A DNA stretch of 6,106 nucleotides from contig QMPB01000306.1 in the NCBI GenBank assembly GCA_003648395.1, forward strand, positions 1 through 6,106, in the 5' to 3' direction. Each line of letters begins with the position of its first letter. The stretch's first letter is position 1. Shown here piece by piece: positions 1-5,833 of this stretch. A program made the translations under genes and the position numbers. The DNA is from Bacteroidota bacterium (GTDB taxonomy: Bacteria > Bacteroidota > Bacteroidia > Bacteroidales > UBA1556). Under the pieces are notes generated by a model. The model did not search any database. It had not been told where the DNA came from and was given only the letters and a program-made list of their open reading frames with translations.

Positions 1-312
1 ATAACCTTCGATATCAATCATTGTATTGCCAATAAATTGACTTTCTATTATTAAGCTATCACCTATTAAAGTAGCAAAAGCTCTTTCTTCATGGCCTTTA
101 TTATTAATATTATATATGGCATAAATACTACTATTGTTAGTAGATTCTTCTATATCAATTGTAAAGCTGCTCATTCCCATAGGGCTTTGTTCGTCGCAAC
201 GCCACTGTCCTGAAATACTAGTATATTCTTTATCCTCTTTTTTACAGGAAGAGGTCGTAATAAAGAAGCTCGCTAGAAGCATTATAATTAATATTGTTTT
301 TATATTTGTCAT
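1..312 (-). CDS. Small secreted lipoprotein, C-terminus beyond the window
   Basis: The first 104 residues are visible and the rest lies beyond position 1. The N-terminus is a lipoprotein signal: MTNIK, a hydrophobic stretch (residues 7-18), then TTSSC with the lipidated Cys at 23. Threonine at -3 is unusual for a strict lipobox but tolerated in Bacteroidota. Residues after the Cys read KKEDKE; a K-(D/E)-(D/E) run there resembles the lipoprotein export signal described in Capnocytophaga, so surface display is possible (inference). The mature part begins ISGQWRCDE and is rich in short beta-strands, with the pattern NNSSIYAIYNINNKG, then LIGDSLIIESQ. This resembles small lipocalin-like or beta-barrel lipoproteins common in Bacteroidota that open with a 'G-W-C' strand (recalled, not searched). 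The ATG was chosen because it directly precedes the signal. It starts 22 bp after the MORN-like gene's stop, so it is probably the third gene of that operon. Its function is unknown. Confidence 0.8.
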   Translation of the reverse strand, partial: MTNIKTILIIMLLASFFITTSSCKKEDKEYTSISGQWRCDEQSPMGMSSFTIDIEESTNNSSIYAIYNINNKGHEERAFATLIGDSLIIESQFIGNTMIDIEGY

Positions 313-334
313 CCTATTTTTGAGTTTTTCTAAA

Positions 335-1510
335 TTAATAAGTTTTTGTTTCTATTAATTTTCCCTGCTTATCAAATCCCTTTGAAAGACCCATGCGCTC
401 TCCACTCACAAAATTAATTATGCTCATAAGCTCTGTTGTATCATAAAAAGTCTTCCATTCACCTTCTTTCTTACCATTAATATAATTCCCAGAGTTTTTT
501 AAAACACCCGATTCGTAGTAAACTTTCCACAACTCTTCTTTCAGATTATCAATATATTCACCTTCTGTTTTTACTTTTCCATTTTTATAATAAATCGTCC
601 AATATCCATTAAAAATATCATCCTTATACTCTCCCTTGCTATACATTTCTCCACTTTTATAATAAGTAACCCATTCCCCTTTTTTAAGATTATTATAATA
701 CTTTCCTTCCTCTTTAATTTGCTTAGCAAGCAAAATATTAGCTTCTGCTAGTCGATAATAATACTTATAATCTCCTTCAATTTTATTATCTATATAGTTG
801 CATTCCAGCATAATATCACCATTTGGATAATAACCAATATATTTTCCATCAAGCACTCCATTTTTATAGACTGCTCGCTTACTTATATCACCATCTTTAA
901 AATCTTTATAGTATCCTATAAAATCTCCAACATATTTACCATTTTTTATGGTCGATTTCTCTTTAATAAATCCATTATCGAAATATGTAGCTCTTATTCC
1001 TATTTCCACTCCATAATAAAACCCTCTTTTACTCTCTATTTTGCCGTTAGAATAATACGAATAGCTAGCTCCATTTTTAAGATTATTGGAATACTCTGTT
1101 TTTTCTCTTATACCTCCTCTTTCATAAAATATAATAACAATCCCACTAATAACATTATCCTTATAAGGAATAATTTGATTAGTATCGCCAGAAGTGAAAA
1201 AGGTAATTGTATTACCCTCTAGTTTATCATTTTTATAATTTAAAATTTGTTTTAAGATTCCTTCTTCATAATAATCAAGCCATATGCTATCCAACAGATC
1301 ATTCTTATAAACACCCTCTTGCCATAGATTTCCATTCTCATAATATATTTGGTAAAGCCCATCTTTAAGAATTTTGTCATCAACGGTTTTAATATTATAG
1401 ACCTCTCTAAGCTGAGAATTTTTACCAGAATATCTTGTCTCTACAACCTTCTGTGAGAATAGAGAAAACGATAATAATAAAGTGACTAATATAAGGCCTA
1501 ACTTATTCAT
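335..1510 (-). CDS. Secreted MORN-like (YwqK-type) repeat protein
   Basis: The 391-residue protein has a Sec signal peptide (MNKLGLILVTLLLSFSLFS, probable cleavage before Gln20) and then consists almost wholly of MORN-like repeats. Each repeat reads roughly G-x-W-x-x-Y-Y-x-x-G, then x-G-x-Y-x-N. The YY/FY core occurs at residues 56, 80, 104, 128, 152, 176, 200, 227, 250, 283, 307, 331 and 355. Spacing is exactly 24 except around 200-283, where residues 252-275 form an insertion. Databases often call such proteins 'toxin-antitoxin system YwqK family antitoxin'. No toxin is visible here and the protein is exported, so that label should not be read as function. MORN-type repeats form beta-hairpin solenoids that bind partners or membranes; the ligand is unknown. 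It lies 28 bp after the chaperone-like gene and 22 bp before the lipoprotein gene, so the three are probably co-transcribed. No Shine-Dalgarno is seen, as usual in this phylum. The fold is fairly certain, the role is not. Confidence 0.9.
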   Translation of the reverse strand: MNKLGLILVTLLLSFSLFSQKVVETRYSGKNSQLREVYNIKTVDDKILKDGLYQIYYENGNLWQEGVYKNDLLDSIWLDYYEEGILKQILNYKNDKLEGNTITFFTSGDTNQIIPYKDNVISGIVIIFYERGGIREKTEYSNNLKNGASYSYYSNGKIESKRGFYYGVEIGIRATYFDNGFIKEKSTIKNGKYVGDFIGYYKDFKDGDISKRAVYKNGVLDGKYIGYYPNGDIMLECNYIDNKIEGDYKYYYRLAEANILLAKQIKEEGKYYNNLKKGEWVTYYKSGEMYSKGEYKDDIFNGYWTIYYKNGKVKTEGEYIDNLKEELWKVYYESGVLKNSGNYINGKKEGEWKTFYDTTELMSIINFVSGERMGLSKGFDKQGKLIETKTY

Positions 1511-1538
1511 ATATTATTTAGGAATTAATAAAAAAAGT

Positions 1539-2348
1539 TTATGGTTCGATTATTAGCTGCGCCCCTTCCAATGATTTTCTATGGCCATAATCCATAACTG
1601 CTGCTAGAGCATATTTCTTGCCTTTAATAAATTTCTTATCCAATTGTAGTTGTACAACTCTAGTCTGACCTGGGTATACTGTATATCTCTTAGAAGGGAA
1701 ACGCTCTTCTTCTGCAGTTTGAATATCAGCAACCGAAAGAGATATTTTTGCATCAATAACTTTATCACCTGTATTTACAATTGTAACTTCATAAACAGAT
1801 CTATCCATATTATTAGAATCTAGTACTATTTCAACTTGCTTAAAATTAGTAAGTTTAGCTGAGTAATTAATATTTGATCTTGGCGACTGTTTAACCAAAA
1901 CAACAATTCTAGGAACCAATAACACACCAGTAGCCATATTTTCATTATCAATATCAGAGGCTAATTTTTCGTTATCAACTTTAATATGAATCATCCCCCA
2001 ACGAGTTTCATAATGCTGCTTTGGCACAGTAATAATAAGTTCAACTTCTGTTGTTTCATTAGGGTTTAGAATAACAACAGATGGCGAGATATTTATCCAA
2101 TTAGCAATAGATTTTTCGGTGCTCCCTGCGGCAACACCTTTTTTTGCTCCTTTTTCTCCAATAGTATAATCTGATAGTTTTAAGCTGTACTTTTGCTTAA
2201 TATTTGCATAATTTTTTATAGTTAAAGTAGTTTTTTCTACAGAGCCTGGCTCTGCCCTAAAATTCACCAGTACAGGAGCTACTTCAAAATCTTGAGCATA
2301 AATAAATGTGCTTATCGTTAGTATAATACTTAGTAAAAGAATTCTCAT
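1539..2348 (-). CDS. Periplasmic chaperone-like protein with two Ig-like domains
   Basis: The 269-residue protein has a signal peptide (MRILLLSIILTISTFIYA, cleavage before Gln19). The mature protein looks like two beta-sandwich domains. The first (about 20-125) has the pattern FEVAPVLVNFRAEPG, then TLTIKNYAN, then WINISPS with PNETTEVELIITVP. The second (about 155-268) has VYEVTIVNTGD, YPGQTRVVQLQL and the C-terminal DYGHRKSLEGAQLII. This arrangement resembles PapD-type pilus chaperones and the DUF916-like proteins that accompany WxL proteins in Gram-positives. That is a recalled similarity, not a search result. Expected role: binding or stabilising exported beta-rich proteins in the periplasm. 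It appears to be the first gene of a three-gene block, followed after 28 bp by the MORN-like gene. The 226 bp upstream contain no clean TAnnTTTG box; the closest is TATTTTTTG at 2472-2464 (minus), one base too long. No usher or pilin gene is visible, so a classical pilus role is unsupported. Confidence 0.82.
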   Translation of the reverse strand: MRILLLSIILTISTFIYAQDFEVAPVLVNFRAEPGSVEKTTLTIKNYANIKQKYSLKLSDYTIGEKGAKKGVAAGSTEKSIANWINISPSVVILNPNETTEVELIITVPKQHYETRWGMIHIKVDNEKLASDIDNENMATGVLLVPRIVVLVKQSPRSNINYSAKLTNFKQVEIVLDSNNMDRSVYEVTIVNTGDKVIDAKISLSVADIQTAEEERFPSKRYTVYPGQTRVVQLQLDKKFIKGKKYALAAVMDYGHRKSLEGAQLIIEP

Positions 2349-2500
2349 TGTTTTGCTTTTATAATAATGTTAATATAGTTTTAAGCAGTAGATTAGAGGG
2401 TTTCTAGTTAAAACAACTATCCTCATTGTATTCTGCGAAATTAGTAAAACTATACCGACATCCCAAAAAATAATTATATTTCTCTAAATTATGGTTGTGA

Positions 2501-2520
2501 TCCTGAGTTTAACGAAGGGA
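2501..2520. repeat. Possible dispersed intergenic repeat fragment
   Basis: The 20 bases run TCCTGAG, then TTTAACGAAGGGA. They resemble the TCCTGAGTT...CGAAGG-type intergenic repeats that I recall as numerous in some Bacteroidota genomes. Only one copy lies in this window, so the repetitive nature cannot be shown here. It sits in the 226-bp gap between the propeller gene and the chaperone-like gene, which otherwise shows only a weak hairpin. Confidence 0.3.
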
Positions 2521-2553
2521 ATGCCCTGCCTATTGATTTTCCTATTTGGTATA

Positions 2554-2568
2554 AGCGAAGCCTTCGCT
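2554..2568 (-). terminator. Weak hairpin after the propeller gene, possible terminator
   Basis: AGCGAA and TTCGCT form a 6-bp stem around a GCC loop, starting 6 bp beyond the stop codon of the propeller gene. No T-run follows on the minus strand, so it is not a canonical intrinsic terminator. It may only help to define the mRNA 3' end. The position is suggestive but the evidence is thin. Confidence 0.3.
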
Positions 2569-2574
2569 AGTAAA

Positions 2575-4704
2575 TTAATTCACCACAAACTTAATAGTCT
2601 TAGCACCATTATTACTACGTATCTCCATAAAATAAATTCCTGATTTAAGATTAATATTAAAATACTGGTCTTTGGGATTTTGTGCCACGAATATTACTTG
2701 CCCCATGGTATTTAATATTTTTACCTCTGTGGCTTCAATATTTCCAATGTCGAGCATAAATTCTCCTGAGTTTGGATTGGGGAAGAGCTTAATGCTATTT
2801 CCTGCAACCTCTTCAATGCTCACATTGCTAATATGTACGCAAGCCGAGGTATCAATACAACCTCCAACATTAAGCTCCACAGCATAATCGCCATTGAGTG
2901 TTGGAGTATAAGTTTGCAGAGTATCTCCCAAAAGTGGTGCTAATGCATTATTGCAATCGAGCCATTGGTAGCTTGCATTGCCTTGGTTGGCAGTAAAACT
3001 ACCCCCAAAATCACCAATACTTATGGTGATATCTATATTAGGGATATTAAGCGAAAGGCAAATTACCGAATCGCAACCCGTGGAGCTTGGCAGAGTAAAA
3101 TATGCCGTCTGACCCGATTCGTAATAGGTTACTCCATCCATCCATATGAGGCTATCGCAGGCCGTTATATAATCGGTGGTTAGGGTTTTGCATTGACTTA
3201 GTTTTAAAACATAGGAGTCATTACCATTTCCACTTACTGAAGTTCGATTCTGCACACCTACTCCAGGGTCAAAATCTACTGTATCAGCATAACTTCCTGC
3301 AACAAAAATATTTTCAGCATTATCCACAAATATATCGAATGCAATTGAGTATCCTTGATTACCTTGCAATACTCCTGCCCATAAAAGCTCTCCATTGGTA
3401 TTAAGTTTTTGTATATAAGATCCATAAGCGGTAAAACTATAAGGTGAAGGTGGCGAATACGTAAAAAACATAAGCGTATCCAGTCCTGGATCTAAATCAG
3501 TAGAGTCGCTAAAATACCCTGTAGAATAAACATTTCCAAATGTATCGGTAGCAAGCGACGTAGGGTTGTTTTCCCTATACCCATAGCTAGGCACATACCC
3601 ATAAGATTTAGCCCAAAGGAAATTACCATTTTCATCGTACTTCTTTATAAAAGTATTTTTGGAAAGCAATAAGGTATCTGGTCCTGGATCAAAATCTATA
3701 TTTAAAGCTGAATATCCTGTAATAAAGACATTATTAAACCTATCTACTTTCATTGCATGCGGAGTAGCATATCCACCAATACCAACTTTAGTAGAAAACC
3801 TTGCCCATACAAAGCTTCCCATACTATCAAGCTTTACCAAATACATACTGCTATTACTGGGTGGAGGAGTAATAACTCCAGCACCTGGATCAAAATCTAT
3901 ATTACTTCCAAAAAAATATCCTGAGCAATAAACATTATCATCCGAATCAATATCAACGGTTAATCCATCGGAAAGACTTCCCTCACCACATACAAAAGTT
4001 TTGGCCCATACAAAATTGCCATCTTTATCCAACTTTTGAATAAATGCATTGTCAAGTGGATGTGGATTAGGAGGTGGTGCATAATTTGTGCCATGAATAC
4101 ATATACCTGCACCTGGGTCAAAATCTACAGTATCCTTAAAAGAGCCATGGGAGTATATATTGCCTTGTGGATCAACAGCTATATCTTTAATTACATCATT
4201 TGCAAATCCCCCTAAAGATTTAGCCCAAATATAATTACCATTGGCAGTAAGCTTTAAGATAAAAGCGTCGTAGTCACCATTTGAATATAGCATACTAACT
4301 GCAGCACCAGGGTCAATATCAACAGAGTCCTTAAATCCTCCACTAATAATCAAATTATCATTATCATCAATTTTTATAGACCTAAGGCTTCCCATAGGGA
4401 AATCAATAGTTTTTACCCAAACTAAGCCACCGTTTGGAGTGAGCTTTTGTATATAGTAAGAATCCATATTTGGAGTTGAAGTTAAATTATAAAAAACTGC
4501 AGGGTTGGGGTTAAAATCAACAATACCACCAAAACTACCCACAATATAAATATCTCCCAACGAATTTATCTCAACTGAGCCTGCTGATACACCACCATTA
4601 CCTTGAAAAGGTTCATTGCTTTTCACCCATTCAAAATTTGGGCTTTGAGCTTGAAGATTATAAATCGCAATAAAGGATAAAAATATAAAAATTACATTTT
4701 TCAT
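2575..4704 (-). CDS. T9SS-secreted seven-bladed SBBP/DFDPG beta-propeller protein
   Basis: The 709-residue protein has a signal peptide (MKNVIFIFLSFIAIYNLQA, cleavage before Gln20). Residues 23-503 hold seven repeats of 65-76 residues. Each contains a W-[AV]-[KRG] strand, a D-x-x-x-N-[IVL]-[YFI] strand, a D-[FIL]-D-P-G turn and a [YF]-[IV]-x-K-L strand. The turn aspartates are at 63 (degenerate, DFNP), 129, 194, 270, 337, 403 and 477. This matches SBBP-type beta-propeller repeats, and seven copies suggest one closed propeller. Residues 516-552 form a CDS-IW-DG to GCDSV module often found in Bacteroidota surface proteins. Residues 560-625 form a YQWLDCNN to ACV beta-sandwich module. Residues 637-709 are a T9SS type A sorting domain (LFPNPNSGEF, then MGQV, LKSGIYFMEI, KFVVN). 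The product should cross the outer membrane by T9SS and be released or anchored at the surface. Ligand and role are unknown; I see no catalytic motif. The start fits the signal peptide; there is no Shine-Dalgarno. Confidence 0.93.
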   Translation of the reverse strand: MKNVIFIFLSFIAIYNLQAQSPNFEWVKSNEPFQGNGGVSAGSVEINSLGDIYIVGSFGGIVDFNPNPAVFYNLTSTPNMDSYYIQKLTPNGGLVWVKTIDFPMGSLRSIKIDDNDNLIISGGFKDSVDIDPGAAVSMLYSNGDYDAFILKLTANGNYIWAKSLGGFANDVIKDIAVDPQGNIYSHGSFKDTVDFDPGAGICIHGTNYAPPPNPHPLDNAFIQKLDKDGNFVWAKTFVCGEGSLSDGLTVDIDSDDNVYCSGYFFGSNIDFDPGAGVITPPPSNSSMYLVKLDSMGSFVWARFSTKVGIGGYATPHAMKVDRFNNVFITGYSALNIDFDPGPDTLLLSKNTFIKKYDENGNFLWAKSYGYVPSYGYRENNPTSLATDTFGNVYSTGYFSDSTDLDPGLDTLMFFTYSPPSPYSFTAYGSYIQKLNTNGELLWAGVLQGNQGYSIAFDIFVDNAENIFVAGSYADTVDFDPGVGVQNRTSVSGNGNDSYVLKLSQCKTLTTDYITACDSLIWMDGVTYYESGQTAYFTLPSSTGCDSVICLSLNIPNIDITISIGDFGGSFTANQGNASYQWLDCNNALAPLLGDTLQTYTPTLNGDYAVELNVGGCIDTSACVHISNVSIEEVAGNSIKLFPNPNSGEFMLDIGNIEATEVKILNTMGQVIFVAQNPKDQYFNINLKSGIYFMEIRSNNGAKTIKFVVN

Positions 4705-4716
4705 ATATATATATAT
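4703..4716. repeat. (AT)7 tract touching the start codon of the propeller gene
   Basis: Seven AT dinucleotides run into the CAT that is the minus-strand start codon (4704-4702). On the mRNA the ATG is directly preceded by an alternating TA run. Length changes here would alter the spacing between the translation start and the upstream hairpin or any ribosome-contacting A/T-rich sequence. The tract is short, so it may be fixed. Confidence 0.6.
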
Positions 4717-4723
4717 TAGTAAC

Positions 4724-4753
4724 CATATGTACCGATAACTATCGGTACATATG
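4724..4753. repeat. Perfect 30-bp palindrome upstream of the propeller gene
   Basis: Arms CATATGTACCGATA (4724-4737) and TATCGGTACATATG (4740-4753) are perfectly complementary around a 2-base centre. It lies between the stop of the T9SS tail remnant (4765) and the start of the propeller gene (4704), 19 bp from the latter. No T-run follows on either strand, so it is not a standard intrinsic terminator. It could be an operator for a dimeric regulator, an mRNA hairpin near the ribosome entry site, or a dispersed palindromic repeat. Confidence 0.75.
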
Positions 4754-4764
4754 ATAAAGATTAT

Positions 4765-5028
4765 TTATTGAATAATTATTCTCTTATTTATTGTAGTATT
4801 TTGAGTCTGCAATTTAATAAAATATACTCCTGGTTTAATATCTGAAAGAGAAATAGTTTTTTCACCACTAATTAAACAACTTTTTGATAAATAAACTCTT
4901 TGCCCTGAGGTGGAATAAATAGAAATAGCCATATTTTGCTCAGAGGTAGTATTTATAATTAAAAAGTCGGTAGCTGGATTAGGGTATATGGAAATATTCT
5001 CTTTAAGAATATCGCATAATAATAGTCT
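4765..5028 (-). pseudogene. Orphan T9SS type A sorting domain, tail of a truncated gene
   Basis: This minus-strand frame encodes 87 residues, from RLLLCDILKE to NKRIIIQ and a TAA stop. It contains a clear sorting domain: ISIYPNPATDFL, then ISIYSTSGQRVYL, LSDIKPGVYFIKL, and a short basic end. Such domains (about 70-80 residues) normally end large secreted proteins, so this is the C-terminus of a gene whose body is missing. The open frame continues through the octamer tract as KPTSLQAY twice and stops at TAA 5091-5089, with no in-frame start or signal peptide. The homologous sequence ends where the octamers begin, so the tract marks the break. An ATG at 5087-5085 behind a good promoter reads one frame off. 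Either this is decay with an expanded repeat, or a frame-switchable locus. Without a signal peptide the joined product would not be exported, which favours decay. Confidence 0.75.
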
Positions 5029-5078
5029 GTAGGCTTGTAGGCTTGTAGGCTTGTAGGCTTGTAGGCTTGTAGGCTTGT
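5029..5078. repeat. Tandem octamer tract, (GTAGGCTT)6 plus 2 bases
   Basis: There are six perfect, uninterrupted copies of GTAGGCTT at 5029-5076, followed by a partial GT. On the minus strand the unit is AAGCCTAC. Because 8 is not a multiple of 3, every minus-strand frame reads the same cyclic octapeptide, KPTSLQAY, without stops. Adding or losing one unit shifts the frame. Perfect identity among the copies suggests recent expansion by slipped-strand mispairing. Confidence 0.95.
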
Positions 5079-5116
5079 GATTATCATTTTATTTTGAGCT
5101 TTGTGGTTTAGTGCTG

Positions 5117-5148
5117 CAAATATAGTTAATAATTATCATAATCACAAA
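5117..5148 (-). promoter_or_regulatory. Bacteroidota-type promoter reading toward the octamer tract
   Basis: On the minus strand, TTTG (5148-5145), a 20-base spacer and TATATTTG (5124-5117) match the Bacteroidota consensus, TTTG or TTG at -33 and TAnnTTTG at -7. Transcription would start near 5111, about 25 bases before the ATG at 5087-5085. It would cross the octamers and the T9SS tail and could continue into the propeller gene. The upstream element is itself part of a second TATATTTG (5152-5145), with no matching TTG at proper distance. Confidence 0.55.
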
Positions 5149-5284
5149 TATAAATTGATGTTTTTTTTATAAGAACCGTTAGGTATTTGACTTGGGACAA
5201 TTCATAATATATTACATATTAAACTTATAATGCAGTGTTTAAGGTGATTGTTTTGTCATAATTTTTGTAAATACTTAAATATAA

Positions 5285-5420
5285 TTTTGCTTTAGACAAA
5301 CAAAACAACTCATCTTTATTCATATAGCTCCGTCCTTACTTCGGTACAATTTTTCTAAGGAAAAACCACTCAGTAGGACAGAGCTAATGAAATATGAATG
5401 CCTTTTGCACTAAAGCAAAA
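5285..5420. repeat. Nested inverted-repeat element, MITE-like or structured RNA
   Basis: Outer arms TTTTGCTTTAG (5285-5295) and CTAAAGCAAAA (5410-5420) are perfect 11-bp inverted repeats. Inside them is a second pair: ATTCATAT (5318-5325) with ATATGAAT (5392-5399). Next come AGCTCCGTCCTTACT (5326-5340) and AGTAGGACAGAGCT (5372-5385), which pair with one mismatch and one bulge. A 6-base insert (5386-5391) lies in the right arm, and the central loop is about 31 bases. No open frame lies inside. I see no matching target-site duplication at the outer ends. It may be a degenerate non-autonomous element, a dispersed palindrome, or a folded RNA. Confidence 0.6.
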
Positions 5421-5716
5421 GCTTCGCTAGCTATTTCTTTGAATTATATAGTTCTCTAAAAAGAAATTAAAAAAGTAAACTATCGATTTTAACGTTTTTT
5501 AATAGAAAACAAGCCGAAATCAATCAATTATAAAAATAACTTTTTATCTAAAACCAGCTAAAACCCTATCATTTACTATGTTTTTTATAATAAATATTCA
5601 TTCTAAACAAAAATCTATATAATGCCTCAACTGGCTACAAATCATTCAATTAAGTACTTTGCAGAAAGAGTCAAATAAATACTTCCATGAATTTATTCAC
5701 ACTATAAACGGAATAA

Positions 5717-5749
5717 TTGTTTTTTTTAATAACATTCTGCTTAAATTTG
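5717..5749 (+). promoter_or_regulatory. Bacteroidota-type promoter for the plus-strand secreted protein
   Basis: TTG (5717-5719), a 22-base spacer and TAAATTTG (5742-5749) fit the TTG / TAnnTTTG consensus, with spacing at the long end of the accepted range. A start near 5755 would give a 5' leader of roughly 80 bases before the ATG at 5834. No other TAnnTTTG box was found between this site and the gene. Confidence 0.5.
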
Positions 5750-5833
5750 TTATCCTGTTAGTAATCAAGATTTCTATATCAATTATTAACAATAAAGCTA
5801 TTATAAACTATTATTAATTTAAAACTTAGAATT

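Larger units (their letters stand above)
5089..5833. other. Intergenic region without a convincing gene
   Basis: This 745-bp stretch separates the minus-strand cluster from the plus-strand gene. I see no coding frame with a credible start, signal peptide or family match. It contains a minus-strand promoter (5117-5148), a nested inverted-repeat element (5285-5420) and a plus-strand promoter (5717-5749). Between about 5421 and 5716 I see only very AT-rich sequence with stops in all frames. A small RNA cannot be excluded by eye. Confidence 0.7.

Noticed and set aside
134..358. Plus-strand open frame of 74 codons
   Set aside because: It lies antisense across the lipoprotein start and the MORN-like gene end. 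It has no family features, and the minus-strand reading gives a clear lipoprotein signal.
335..1510. Reading the MORN-like gene as an antitoxin of a toxin-antitoxin pair
   Set aside because: It has a signal peptide and no toxin gene beside it. The YwqK label is a family name inherited by automated annotation.
2672..3931. Three plus-strand open frames (2672-2887, 2965-3183, 3659-3931)
   Set aside because: All are antisense to the propeller gene, and their composition mirrors its repeats, for example 'GPGSKS' opposite the DFDPG turns.
5029..5078. Octamer tract as a CRISPR array
   Set aside because: The units are 8 bp, directly adjacent and without spacers, so this is a simple tandem repeat.
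2562..5430. CTTCGCTAG shared by 2562-2570 and 5422-5430
   Set aside because: A 9-base match is expected many times by chance in 6 kb, and the flanks do not extend it.
5622..5678. Short plus-strand frame MPQLATNHSIKYFAERVK
   Set aside because: Eighteen codons in AT-rich intergenic DNA, with no promoter box at the right distance and no recognisable features.
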